A stretch of DNA of 64,000 bases from Tessaracoccus sp. MC1679 (GTDB lineage: Bacteria > Actinomycetota > Actinomycetes > Propionibacteriales > Propionibacteriaceae): positions 1 through 64,000 of the forward strand of contig NZ_JACJGB010000002.1 of the NCBI RefSeq assembly GCF_014164775.1, read 5' to 3'. Position 1 is the first letter of the stretch. The number at the start of each line of letters is the position of its first letter. The notes under the pieces are model-generated. The model was given only the letters and a program-made list of their open reading frames with translations, was not told the origin of the DNA and searched no databases. Made by a program: the position numbers and the translations under genes. Shown one piece after another: positions 44,744 through 52,794 of the stretch.

Positions 44744-46186
44744 TTGAACCTCACCTCAACCATCACCGACCGCGCCGCGGGCGTCCTGCTGGGCCAGGCC
44801 ATCGGCGACGCCCTCGGCGTACCTTACGAGTTCGCCAGCCCCATCCGCGCGGGTGAGGCCCGCATGGTAGGCGGGGGCCTCGGCCCCTACGCCCCCGGGG
44901 AGTGGAGCGACGACACGCAGATGGCGATCTGCATCGCGCAGGTCACCGCGACCGGCTCGGACCTGCGGACCGCCAAGGCGCTGAACGCCGTCGCTAGGAG
45001 CTTCCTGGACTGGCAGCAGCGCGGAGCCTCGGACATCGGCGCTCAGACATCGTCGGTGCTGCACGCCGCCCGCCGTAGCAAAGGCGCGCTCGCCACGCGT
45101 ATGACCAATGCTGCCCAGCACGCCGCTCGCGAGGGACGGGCCGGAAACGGCGCGTTGATGCGCACGGGCGTCGTCGGCCTCGTCTCGCTCGACGACCGGC
45201 AGGCCACTGCGGATGCCGCTCGTCGCGTGGCTGGTCTGACCCACGCCGATGATCGATGCTTGGATTCGTGCGTCTTGTGGTCGGAGGCGGTCCGGGTCGC
45301 GGTGGTCGAGGGGCGTTTCGACGTCCGCGCCGGCCTAGACCTCCTTCCCCAGAACCGCCGCGCTGAGTTGACCGCGATCATAGACGAGGCCGAGAACCGA
45401 CCGCCGGCCTACTTCGCGAAGAACGGCTACACGATCACCGCGATGCAGGCCGCATGGTCTTCGATCCACTCCACGAGACACATCGAGGGGCCCGATCATG
45501 TCGAGCTCGCCCTCCAGACGGCCATCTCCATTGGTCACGACACCGACACCGTGGCGGCCATCGCCGGTGCACTCCTCGGCGCGAGGTACGGCGTCTCCGG
45601 GCTATCCACCGATCTGGCCCGCCGTGTCCACGGCTGGCCGGGCCTGCGAGCCCAGGACCTGATCCGGCTGGCCTTAGGCACCGCAACCCAGAAGGAGGAC
45701 CCCGTGTGGCCGGGGACCGCGTCCATGTTGTCCGGACTGGGCAGGCAACTAGCCGTCCCTCACCCGGCAGACCCCGACGTGCTCCTCGGCACCGAGGCCG
45801 ACCTCGCACGATGCGTCGAACTTGGCGTGACCGCGGTGGTCAGCCTCTCGCGAGTGGGCGCGGTTGACACCGCCGCTGCGGGAGTCGCTTCGGACAAGCA
45901 TGCGCATGTCTGGCTTGTGGACTCCGACGACCCTGAGTACAACTCGAACCTCGCCTGGACCATTGAAGACGCCGCCCGCACTATCAAGCGGTTCCGGGAC
46001 CACGGGGAGCGGGTCCTGGTCCACTGTGTCGCCGCCCAGCACCGCACGCCCACTGTTGCCCTGGCCTACGCCCTCCTGCGGGGCCAACCACTGGCTGAAG
46101 CTATCGCGACCCTCACAGACCTCCTCGGCCCCATGGACGAATTGCTCTGGGAAACCGTCACCCTCCAGAAGGCTGAATCACGGTGA
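44744..46186 (+). CDS. ADP-ribosylglycohydrolase fused to a dual-specificity phosphatase-like domain
   Basis: Residues 1-about 300 form an ADP-ribosylglycohydrolase: GVLLGQAIGDALGVPYEF, GEWSDDTQMAICIAQ, EGRAGNGALMRTG and ISIGHDTDTVAAIAGALLG supply the two-magnesium site. The last about 150 residues form a cysteine phosphatase-like domain with HCVAAQHRTPTVA, a CX5R loop with Cys near residue 428. I chose TTG at 44744 because AAGGAG lies seven bases upstream; ATG at 44606 would add a 46-residue tail of unusual composition. Its stop overlaps the next gene's GTG. It may remove ADP-ribose from a target and then act on a phosphate, a two-step role that is inference. Confidence 0.85.
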   Translation: MNLTSTITDRAAGVLLGQAIGDALGVPYEFASPIRAGEARMVGGGLGPYAPGEWSDDTQMAICIAQVTATGSDLRTAKALNAVARSFLDWQQRGASDIGAQTSSVLHAARRSKGALATRMTNAAQHAAREGRAGNGALMRTGVVGLVSLDDRQATADAARRVAGLTHADDRCLDSCVLWSEAVRVAVVEGRFDVRAGLDLLPQNRRAELTAIIDEAENRPPAYFAKNGYTITAMQAAWSSIHSTRHIEGPDHVELALQTAISIGHDTDTVAAIAGALLGARYGVSGLSTDLARRVHGWPGLRAQDLIRLALGTATQKEDPVWPGTASMLSGLGRQLAVPHPADPDVLLGTEADLARCVELGVTAVVSLSRVGAVDTAAAGVASDKHAHVWLVDSDDPEYNSNLAWTIEDAARTIKRFRDHGERVLVHCVAAQHRTPTVALAYALLRGQPLAEAIATLTDLLGPMDELLWETVTLQKAESR

Positions 46187-46806
46187 CTCCAAGCGCTAGC
46201 ACCTGGGTCTATTTCGCGGCGGTTGACTCGCTAGACAAAGGCGCGGTCCTCGCCCTCATCCGGACCGCTCATGGAGGTTCCGAGTCCTTCTCCGCCACCG
46301 ATGGGTGGCAACCCATCGAGGATGTTACCCATGCGTCGGGCAGTCACCCCAACCTGCTGGTGAAGCTGACCGACGCTCAGGCCCGGAGCGTGCTCAGGCA
46401 GATCGGAGCCCCTGCCCCGTCCTCACCCGCGCCCCCGCAAACGAGCGAGGAGGACGCCATCAACGCTCTAGAAGCGGCCCTCAGAGCCGCCAGGGGCGAC
46501 CCCGGCGCCCGCCATCTGGTGTTCGGGGATGTCTACGCCCAGTGGCTCGACCAGGGCCCCCATCTGCTCGTGGAGGTCTCCGCGAACAGGTTCCTGCCCC
46601 CGGGCCACCGGCTCTCTGCTCAGGAGGAGTGGCGATTGCTCGTGGACTCCCCGCTGGAACCGCCCTGGGACGCCAGCCCAAACTGGTCGATCGAAGCCAC
46701 CACCGACGCCCAGTTCCGCCAAGCTGCCGCCACGGTCGTGTGGGCGCTCGCCCTCTTCCGGATCACGCCCGCTGCCATCGTCGCCGCGCTCAAGCACCAG
46801 CAGTAG
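46183..46806 (+). CDS. Unknown partner of the ADP-ribosylglycohydrolase
   Basis: A 207-aa product whose GTG overlaps the upstream stop (GTGA), so it is translated together with the hydrolase-phosphatase. The front part (STWVYFAAVDSLDKGAVLAL, then LLVKLTDAQARSVLRQIG) and the back part (HLLVEVSANRFLPPGHRLS, then EEWRLLVDSPLEPPW) look like two alpha/beta units joined by a proline-rich linker. The back half resembles a protein with an immunity-like or TY-Chap-like fold, but I cannot assign it. Function unknown. Confidence 0.65.
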   Translation: MTPSASTWVYFAAVDSLDKGAVLALIRTAHGGSESFSATDGWQPIEDVTHASGSHPNLLVKLTDAQARSVLRQIGAPAPSSPAPPQTSEEDAINALEAALRAARGDPGARHLVFGDVYAQWLDQGPHLLVEVSANRFLPPGHRLSAQEEWRLLVDSPLEPPWDASPNWSIEATTDAQFRQAAATVVWALALFRITPAAIVAALKHQQ

Positions 46807-46849
46807 CAGCCAGGCATCCCGCACGGCGAGAATGACTGTGACGGCAGGG

Positions 46850-47045
46850 CTAGACCCCGCCCTTGCGCCGGTTGCAGTCAAGGCACAGCATCTGGCAGTT
46901 GTCCGCCGAGGTCTTGCCCCCCCCTTCGACCACGGTGTGATGTGGTCGGCTTCCATCTCGCTGATGTCGAGGGCCTTATCCCGGTTGCAGGTCCCGCCGC
47001 CGACCTTTAGCAGCTTCTCGATGTTCCTGCAGGGGCAGATGATCG
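46850..47045 (-). pseudogene. HNH nuclease C-terminal fragment with frameshift in a G8 run
   Basis: The minus strand reads ISEMEADHITPWSKGG in one frame, then, after a run of eight G (46917-46924), KTSADNCQMLCLDCNRRKGG in another frame. Together they form a complete HNH core (DH, N, H-equivalent, CxxC). The front of the protein is missing or unrecognisable. A one-base change in the run, or its slippage, would join both frames. Confidence 0.65.
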
Positions 47046-47275
47046 GCGCACTGACGGGTCGCCCGTTTCGGCAGAGACTGTGGCGCGGATCACGGCGAAG
47101 GGCCCGCGCCCCGGAATGGAGACGGAGGCGGTACCCGCGGTGGGACTGCAGTAGTCCGGCCCCAGGGGTCCGCTTCGACAGCATGTCAACCGGCTCCCAA
47201 GATCTCGCGAGACGTGTCAACCAGAGCCTGCACCCGTCCAGGGGGATCTGTTCATCCCTCTGCGATGATGGGGCA

Positions 47276-48007
47276 GTGACTGATAGCACGCAATGGTCCC
47301 CCGCTCTGGCGAACCGGACGGAGTGGGTGACAGAAGTGCTGGATTCACTGCCCAGGACTGTTCCGCACCGCCGCGCCGCGCTGCTTGCAGCCGGCGACAT
47401 GTCGTACAAGGCGGGGTCGCCCGTCACTGACTACGCGCCTGGCCTCATGCGGTTGGACGACAAGGTCCTTGAAGAGGTGGCCCGCCTTGCCCACAACTTC
47501 GCCCTCGCCCACCCGAGCATTCCCGAACACCCGATGGCCGAGGACGAACGAGTCCGCTACCTCGCAGAGATCAAGGTAGTCGCGCAGGACGTCGAGTCAG
47601 ACGAAGATCTGAGTCCGACGGAGCGCCGACACGTGAAGTCACTCATTCAGGAGTTGCTTCGCGCCCTGGAGGCAGCGCCCCAGGACGGTGCTCGACCTGT
47701 TGAGACTGCCGCAAAGGCCGTCCTAGGCGACGTCGCTTTGAACAGGGGACTCTGGCAAAGACTCTCACCCAAGCCGTGGATGAAGAGGTTGGGCCGAATA
47801 GCTGTTGCGCTGAGCATGCTGGTCAGCTTCTATTCAGACGGCAAGGAACTCGTCGCAGATGCCTCTGCTTGGTTCGGTCAGCCACTCGCCATCATCGCCG
47901 AACAGCACCATCCGCAGCCTCGAATGTCTGAAGTAGTAACCAGTGACGAGAACGAAATACATGACGCCGAGACCGTCCCCGAAGATGACACGGACGAGCC
48001 GCGGTAG
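47276..48007 (+). CDS. Protein with one predicted membrane segment, unknown function
   Basis: A 243-aa product starting at GTG 47276. The front is acidic and helical (VLEEVARLAHNFALAHPS, then TERRHVKSLIQELLRALEAA), followed by a short hydrophobic stretch (RIAVALSMLVSFYSDG) near residue 190 and an acidic tail. Similar orphan proteins occur in restriction or defence islands, but no family can be named. It lies alone between the HNH remnant and the minus-strand block. Start is uncertain; ATG codons nearby are out of frame. Confidence 0.55.
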   Translation: MTDSTQWSPALANRTEWVTEVLDSLPRTVPHRRAALLAAGDMSYKAGSPVTDYAPGLMRLDDKVLEEVARLAHNFALAHPSIPEHPMAEDERVRYLAEIKVVAQDVESDEDLSPTERRHVKSLIQELLRALEAAPQDGARPVETAAKAVLGDVALNRGLWQRLSPKPWMKRLGRIAVALSMLVSFYSDGKELVADASAWFGQPLAIIAEQHHPQPRMSEVVTSDENEIHDAETVPEDDTDEPR

Positions 48008-48154
48008 TCAGTCCTCTGACAGCCGGCGCTTCAGCCACCACCTTCTTGAGACGGGGGCGCATTGCCTTTCGGGTATCAACACCGCAGATTCCAGCGAGCC
48101 GGTGGTGGGACCGGGCGATGATCGCGATGTGGCGGGCGGAGGTTACGGGCACAG

Positions 48155-48559
48155 CTAGCCGTGGAAGTCGCACCGCCCGTCCTGGAGCGCCAGCAGGCGG
48201 CAGCGCGTCCCGCGGGAGTTGGTCCCTTCGCACTGCCCTTCGAAGGGCGGCTTCGGGGTCCTCGGGGGCTTCGCCAGCGGCGGACGCTGGGAGGGCCTCA
48301 GTGCCTTCGTGCGGGCCTTGGAGGTCCGGCTGCCGCTGACGGTAGGGGGCGCCGCAGCAGCAGTCCTGAGCGCTCTCGCGGCGCGCTCCTGTTCAGCGAA
48401 CCAGAACTCCACAGCCGGGTACAGCTGGCGGGCGGTCGGGCGCGGCGCCAGCACCCGGGGGGCTCCTTCCGCGAGGATCCTCCGCGCCGCGGTCACGCCC
48501 GGATGCTCCCCCGGGAACGCCGCTCGTGCTCGAAAAGAGCGTCTCCGCCTGTAGATCAC
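48155..48559 (-). CDS. Small protein ending in a Cys/His zinc-knuckle-like motif
   Basis: A 134-aa basic product starting at GTG 48559, which overlaps the previous stop (GTGA). The middle (RQLYPAVEFWFAEQERAARA) is helical; the end, GQCEGTNSRGTRCRLLALQ followed by DGRCDFHG, has four Cys/His spaced like small zinc-binding tails of phage and plasmid proteins (C-x-G-T...G-x-x-C...C-x-x-H-G). Role unknown. Confidence 0.55.
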   Translation of the reverse strand: MIYRRRRSFRARAAFPGEHPGVTAARRILAEGAPRVLAPRPTARQLYPAVEFWFAEQERAARALRTAAAAPPTVSGSRTSKARTKALRPSQRPPLAKPPRTPKPPFEGQCEGTNSRGTRCRLLALQDGRCDFHG

Positions 48560-49066
48560 CGCGGTCCCGATTCGGAGCTGAGCTTCAACGCCAGGTCTTC
48601 GTCCAGATCGCGTTGCAGACGGCGCAGTGCGATCGAACTGGGGACCGGTCGCGGACCCTCGCCTCGGTCGTAGGCTCTTTTGGCGCGGAGATACTCCGAG
48701 ATATTGGCGGCGCGCTGTTCGGGGTGCCACGTGATGGGCGGGGGCAGCGGCCATCCGCCGTTGATGGCGATGAAGCAGCGCACTATCTGCGCCCAGCGCC
48801 AGTCCTCCAGGCCTCGCAGCCACGGAATGTTCCAGTTCTCCGGGTCGCCTCGGTGCCGTGGCGCGGCGCTTCCGGGCGCGGGTACGTCGCAATCAGTTCG
48901 GCGTCTGAAATGTCGGCGGGGTTGACCGGGAACCGGACGCGGTCAGGCTTCGTGGTGCGGGCAGCTTCCTCAAGCCAGCCCCGCACTTTGGCGGAAGCTT
49001 CGAGGTTGATCGACCAGCGGTGCTGCGGGTCAAGATGTAAAGCTGCTGTTCCTGGTCGTTGTTCAT
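48556..49066 (-). pseudogene. Unknown gene readable only across two frame changes
   Basis: An ATG at 49066 with a good AAGGAGAG site begins MNNDQEQQLYIL, after which natural sequence continues in a second frame (WSINLEASAKVRGWLEEAAR, then FPVNPADISDAELIATYPRP) and near 48846 in a third frame (ENWNIPWLRGLEDWRWAQIV, then EYLRAKRAYDRGEGPRPVP) up to 48556. Three pieces joined make a plausible 165-170-aa phage-type protein. The shifts fall near 49031 and 48846. It is either broken or affected by sequence errors; family unknown. Confidence 0.5.
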
Positions 49067-49138
49067 CTCTGTTTCTCTCCTTCTTGTTGATTGACTGACG
49101 GGGCGTGACGAGTGATCTACGCCGTCGTGGGGTCCTGG

Positions 49139-49302
49139 ACCTGTCCGCGAAACCTGTCCGGGAAGGCTCGACCTGTCCGGTCCGCAGAAGCTGTCCGCGA
49201 CCTGTCCAGACCTGTCCGCGACTGTCCGCAGCTGACCGCACGGCGTATTTAGCACCTGTCCCGGACAGCCCCCACACACGAAGTGTGGGGGGGCGGACAG
49301 GT
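49139..49302. repeat. CTGTCC iteron cluster, possible replication origin
   Basis: Eight direct copies of CTGTCC (most as CCTGTCCG) at about 49141, 49154, 49173, 49191, 49202, 49212, 49222 and 49256, plus two inverted copies (GGACAG) at 49263 and 49295. Several are spaced by 10 or about 19-20 bases, so they lie on one face of the helix. The cluster lies just after a RecA-fold Rep-like gene, as in iteron plasmids. Confidence 0.7.
49255..49302 (-). terminator. Compound hairpin at the end of the Rep-like gene
   Basis: CCCCCACAC (49269-49277) pairs with GTGTGGGGG (49283-49291) around ACGAA; outside it, CACCTGTCC pairs with GGACAGGTG, which are the inverted outer iterons. It starts two bases after the Rep-like stop and may both end transcription and act as part of the origin. 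Confidence 0.65.
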
Positions 49303-49304
49303 GC

Positions 49305-50477
49305 CTAAGCCCCATCACGGGCCTTCCTATGCTTCACCGCCTGTGCAAGCACCTCATTGGAGAATGAGATAGCGAGCGGCTGCAATTTCCCCCGCGCCTT
49401 TTCGCGACCGAAGTCGTTCGGCACGCCAGCGTCGTCCAAGACTTCGATCGCCTCTACGACGGCATCCGACCACTCGGCCACATCCGAGCCCGGAACCCCG
49501 ACGGAGCCCGCGAGCACATGGATCAGCGGGTCGCTTAGGCGCATGAGGTTCAGAGTCGCCTCACCGGACAGGCCGGGGCGGTTCTTCTCGCGCGTGAGGC
49601 GGAACCGCTCACCGCCGACGTGGCTGAGTTTGTAGATGAGGTCCACATCGTCGTTCTTGCCCGACGATCCACGGGTGCCACGTTCTGCATCCTTACCGGC
49701 ATGGTCGAGCCTGATGATTGAGACCCCCCGCTTCTTCAACTCGCGCATGGTGAAGGCGTGCAAGTGGCGGAACGTGTCCGAGTCATTCTCACGCCCCGAG
49801 ATGACCCTCTGGGTGGTGTCGATGACCACTACATCCACCCCGTACGCCTCCACAGCCTTCACAAGCGCCATGCCGCCCTGGAGGGTATCGAGCATGGGCC
49901 AGTCGCCGTAGAGGCTGTAGATGAGCTGCTGATCAAGGACTGCGGCCTGATCAGGACTCTTGATGCCCAACGACATCAGGCGAGCGCGTATGAGGTGCTG
50001 GTCGTTCTCCAGATCCACATACAGGACCCTCTTCTGCGGCACCTTCTGACCAAAGATCTCGCCACCCAGCGCGAGGTTCACAGACCACTCCAAAGCCAAC
50101 AGGGACTTGCCGATGCCCGCAGGGGAGTACAACGTCATTAGACCACCCCGCGTCAGAACCCCGGGCACGAGCCACTCAATAGGTTCCGGCTCGCTCAGCA
50201 ACAGGTTCGACCAGTTGACACGCCCTATCGCGTCATCCAAGGCGGCGTTGACGTTGTGCTCGTTTGTGCGTGGCTCGTGGTCAATAAGAAAGTCCAGCCC
50301 TGCGGCGCCGTTCGCCTCGGCTTCGGCTTCCGACGCGGCGATGTCTTGTTCGCTGGGGGCTTCCCGGCTTGAATTGCCTTCAGCCTGCGAGTCTTTCCAG
50401 TTGGCCCCCTCTTCCCTCTGAAACTTCTCGAACTCAGCCCATTCCTCTTCTGTGGGCGGGCAGTCGGGGCACTCCAT
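49305..50477 (-). CDS. RecA-fold ATPase/helicase, RepA-like
   Basis: The 390-aa protein has a P-loop (YSPAGIGKSLLALEWSVNLA, near residue 118), a Walker B-like VDVVVIDTTQRVISG and a RKxH-type SIIRLDHAGKDAERGTRG. This is the AAA_25/RepA-like hexameric ATPase family (RSF1010 RepA, phage and plasmid DNA helicases). The N-terminal region is acidic. Its location next to iterons points to replication of the excised element. The frame is open 5' of ATG 50477 to a TAA, and the sequence there (PPFDLAAEYAEIFGS) looks coding, so a longer N-terminus with a lost or rare start is possible. Confidence 0.8.
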   Translation of the reverse strand: MECPDCPPTEEEWAEFEKFQREEGANWKDSQAEGNSSREAPSEQDIAASEAEAEANGAAGLDFLIDHEPRTNEHNVNAALDDAIGRVNWSNLLLSEPEPIEWLVPGVLTRGGLMTLYSPAGIGKSLLALEWSVNLALGGEIFGQKVPQKRVLYVDLENDQHLIRARLMSLGIKSPDQAAVLDQQLIYSLYGDWPMLDTLQGGMALVKAVEAYGVDVVVIDTTQRVISGRENDSDTFRHLHAFTMRELKKRGVSIIRLDHAGKDAERGTRGSSGKNDDVDLIYKLSHVGGERFRLTREKNRPGLSGEATLNLMRLSDPLIHVLAGSVGVPGSDVAEWSDAVVEAIEVLDDAGVPNDFGREKARGKLQPLAISFSNEVLAQAVKHRKARDGA

Positions 50478-50575
50478 CGAGCCGAAGATCTCCGCGTACT
50501 CGGCCGCGAGGTCAAAGGGGGGATCCGAGCGGGGCGGATGGTAAGATTTCCATTAGGTTCAGCTCCTTGTGTGGG

Positions 50576-50606
50576 AAAGCGCCCCGGTTAGTCGCCGGGG
50601 CGCTTT
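50576..50606 (-). terminator. Rho-independent terminator after 50617-51516
   Basis: AAAGCGCCCCGG (50576-50587) and CCGGGGCGCTTT (50595-50606) pair perfectly around a seven-base loop, with T residues at the 3' side on both strands. It separates the 51516-50617 gene from the Rep-like gene. Confidence 0.85.
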
Positions 50607-50616
50607 CTTGTTCTGG

Positions 50617-51516
50617 TTAGTTGGTGGTGGTGGCGTTCAGGACGTAGTCGCGGTCAAGGCAGACCACGAAGCCCTCGCGCTCCAGGGCGTCCAGGAGCAG
50701 GCGCTCTGAGTCGTCCTTGGGGCGGACCGAGATCTCGACGGCAAGCCGCCCGCGCATGGCCTCCAGCGCGTTCTTGAGTTCGCTTCGCCGCGCCGCGTCC
50801 GCCTGCTCGGCCAACCGCTCAGCGATCCAGACGTCGCGGTCCCCGGACAGCGGCTTGGTCCAGACGCCGCCTTCCACCACGGCCACGTCCACACCCCAGC
50901 GGGTGAGCTGATGCACCACCGGACGCTCACTGAGCCAGCCGAGAAGCCATCTGGTTCCGGTGCCCACCGAGGTCCCCGCCACCCAGATGCGCTGAACTGG
51001 GGCAACGGGGACCGGCTCGAAGTCCAGGTAGGGCTTCGCCAGGGCGATGTAGGCGCACTTCTTGTCCTGGTGGAGGACGCGAGCCTCACCTGACTCGACC
51101 AGCTCCTTGACTGCCTTCAGCTGCGTGTCCCAGACGTGATCTTTGATGCCGTGGAGACCGCGGGCGATGTAGATCGCCCAGTCCTTGCGGAACGCGCCCA
51201 GCAGGTAGCTGACCTGAGCGTCCGTCTCCTTCCGAGCCGCCCGCTCCTCCCGGGCCAGAAGCTCAGCGAGCTGCCATTGGGCGAGGTCGAACTGCGACCG
51301 GTCCGCCACAAGGACGTGGGGCTCGTCCGGGGAGATGGTGCGAACCTTCCCGTGGACGCTCTTGACGACCCACCGCCCCTGCGCGTCGGTGCCGATCACC
51401 TGGTGCACCGTGTTCTCGCCCTGCTTCACCGGGCAGTCCATCGCTGCGATGTATCCGCCCAGGTCGCGCTTGAACCCTTCGAACTTCTTCATGGTCTGCT
51501 CCTTCGTGGTTGACAT
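50617..51516 (-). CDS. Unknown protein next to Rep-like gene
   Basis: A 299-aa product. Central part (QVSYLLGAFRKDWAIYIARG, then GIKDHVWDTQLKAVKELVES) looks like a winged-helix-type region; other parts (YIAAMDCPVKQGENTVHQVI) look beta-rich. The C-terminal section (LAEQADAARRSELKNALEAM) is helical. I recognise no family. It lies between two terminator-like hairpins and the DNA-binding pair, in the replication/regulation block. Start MSTTKEQTMKKFEGF has an alternative ATG nine codons in. A role in replication or copy control is only positional inference. Confidence 0.65.
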   Translation of the reverse strand: MSTTKEQTMKKFEGFKRDLGGYIAAMDCPVKQGENTVHQVIGTDAQGRWVVKSVHGKVRTISPDEPHVLVADRSQFDLAQWQLAELLAREERAARKETDAQVSYLLGAFRKDWAIYIARGLHGIKDHVWDTQLKAVKELVESGEARVLHQDKKCAYIALAKPYLDFEPVPVAPVQRIWVAGTSVGTGTRWLLGWLSERPVVHQLTRWGVDVAVVEGGVWTKPLSGDRDVWIAERLAEQADAARRSELKNALEAMRGRLAVEISVRPKDDSERLLLDALEREGFVVCLDRDYVLNATTTN

Positions 51517-51529
51517 TCTTGTGTTCCTC

Positions 51530-51742
51530 TCAGATGTCGCCGAGCATCCGGCGGAGTGCCGGGACCGGCACGCGGAGCAGTCGCCCCACGCGGATTACAG
51601 GTAGCTCACCGGCGGCGGCGGCTTGGTAGGCGCTGTCGCGGGACAGGCCCATCACCGAGGCCGCGCTGGGAGCGGTGCGGTGCCACACGGGCAGGCTCGC
51701 GAGATGGCGGATATCAGCAAGGGGCGTGGCGGTCGCGCTCAT
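51530..51742 (-). CDS. Excisionase-like helix-turn-helix protein
   Basis: A 70-aa protein with a MerR-like/excisionase fold: APSAASVMGLSRDSAYQAAAAGELPVIR read in two parts (SVMGLSRDSAYQAAA and GELPVIRVGRLLRVP), with the C-terminal VPVPALRRMLG. Small proteins of this type bend att DNA with tyrosine integrases. The ATG overlaps the XRE gene stop by four bases. Confidence 0.75.
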   Translation of the reverse strand: MSATATPLADIRHLASLPVWHRTAPSAASVMGLSRDSAYQAAAAGELPVIRVGRLLRVPVPALRRMLGDI

Positions 51743-51981
51743 CGCTGTGCTCGTTCCAGAGAACGCAGAAGCTCCAAGTAGGCGAAAGCTGCGCCACCTG
51801 AGACGGGGACACGCTCAGCGCGCTCCCAGCGGCCCACAGTGGACTGATCGACGCCCACTGAGCGGGCGACAACAGCGATCGGCATCCGGGCAGCCTTGCG
51901 CAGCTCAAGCGCCCGGCCGGTTGTGCAGTACTCGCGGAGCGCCAGGTGGCGAGCCGCTTCGGTGGTGTGTGTCGTCGTCAT
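51739..51981 (-). CDS. XRE-family transcriptional regulator
   Basis: An 80-aa product starting at ATG 51981. ALELRKAARMPIAVVARSVG and VDQSTVGRWERAERVPVS form the Cro/C1-type helix-turn-helix. An upstream ATG at 52008 adds nine residues. It faces the divergent gene at 52120 over a 138-base spacer containing a palindrome, so it likely controls both directions and its own excisionase-like neighbour. Confidence 0.78.
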   Translation of the reverse strand: MTTTHTTEAARHLALREYCTTGRALELRKAARMPIAVVARSVGVDQSTVGRWERAERVPVSGGAAFAYLELLRSLERAQR

Positions 51982-52057
51982 GAATTCAGTGTGCACCCAC
52001 CCAGCCACGCACTAAAGCGCTTATTACAAGCCTGTCAACCCGCGACAACTAGTGCTT

Positions 52058-52069
52058 ATGGCGCGCCAT
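52058..52069. promoter_or_regulatory. Palindrome ATGGCGCGCCAT in a divergent promoter
   Basis: A perfect 12-bp palindrome between the XRE gene and the divergent 52120 gene. Nearby TAAAGCGCTTA and CTAGTGCTTA are partial matches to one another. It is the best candidate operator for the XRE regulator. Confidence 0.5.
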
Positions 52070-52119
52070 TATCGGCATAGCTTTTGAGTCCCGAGGGGCT
52101 CTCATGCTAGATTCATGCC

Positions 52120-52794
52120 ATGAGCGAGCCACCAGTCACCTTCGTTGCCTACTTCAGATGGCACCGGTTGACACGGCGAGACCAGCGCTTGGAGCGGGTC
52201 CTACCGGAACCCAGCCTCTACATCCACCCGTGGGCATCCGGCGTCGATGTAGAGGTTCACCTCAAGATCTACGAGCGCGACCGCAAGCTGTACGTCGGCG
52301 GCGTAGACGTCCGCACCACTCCTGAGGACTTCGTCACGCCCTACGAGACCGTTTCCCCTCCGCAGTTGGCCCCCCGACCCATGTCAACCGATCTGATGCG
52401 GCTGATCCCCCTAGGCGCACTGGAACAGGAGGCGCTGGAGTGGCTCAGCTCCCGAGAGGCGGGATCGGAGGTCGCCGACATCCTGGCGGAGCGGCCGGAT
52501 GTGTTCGAAAGGTTCAGCAAGGTGGGAGCCCCCAGTACCCGTCCACGTCGGGGACGCCCGCCGAAGCTCACGCCCCAACTGCTGGCGATTGTGGCTGGCG
52601 CCTATCTCACCGGCGGCAGACAGGGAGTACGGGCAGTCCAGCGTGCGCTGGATGAAGCCGGGTACGAAGGCAACGGCCCAAAAGGCGAGACCACGTGGGA
52701 CCAGGCGGCTAAGGCAGTAGCCAGGGCTAGAAAAGAAGGATTGCTGCCCCCGGCGGGTGGCCGACGAAAGGAACAAGATGTGGATCTTCTCTGA
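52120..52794 (+). CDS. Unknown protein with C-terminal DNA-binding-like region
   Basis: A 224-aa product. The front is beta-rich (VTFVAYFRWHRLTRRDQRL, then VDVEVHLKIYERDRKLYVGG). The back (RRGRPPKLTPQLLAIVAGAY, then GVRAVQRALDEAGYEGNG, then QAAKAVARARKEGLLPP) resembles a small helix-turn-helix region common in actinobacterial integrating elements. It overlaps the next gene by 17 bases. Confidence 0.65.
   Translation: MSEPPVTFVAYFRWHRLTRRDQRLERVLPEPSLYIHPWASGVDVEVHLKIYERDRKLYVGGVDVRTTPEDFVTPYETVSPPQLAPRPMSTDLMRLIPLGALEQEALEWLSSREAGSEVADILAERPDVFERFSKVGAPSTRPRRGRPPKLTPQLLAIVAGAYLTGGRQGVRAVQRALDEAGYEGNGPKGETTWDQAAKAVARARKEGLLPPAGGRRKEQDVDLL

Noticed and set aside
49139-49302. CRISPR array
   Set aside because: The repeats are only 6-9 bases with short variable spacing and no cas gene is present; they look like iterons.
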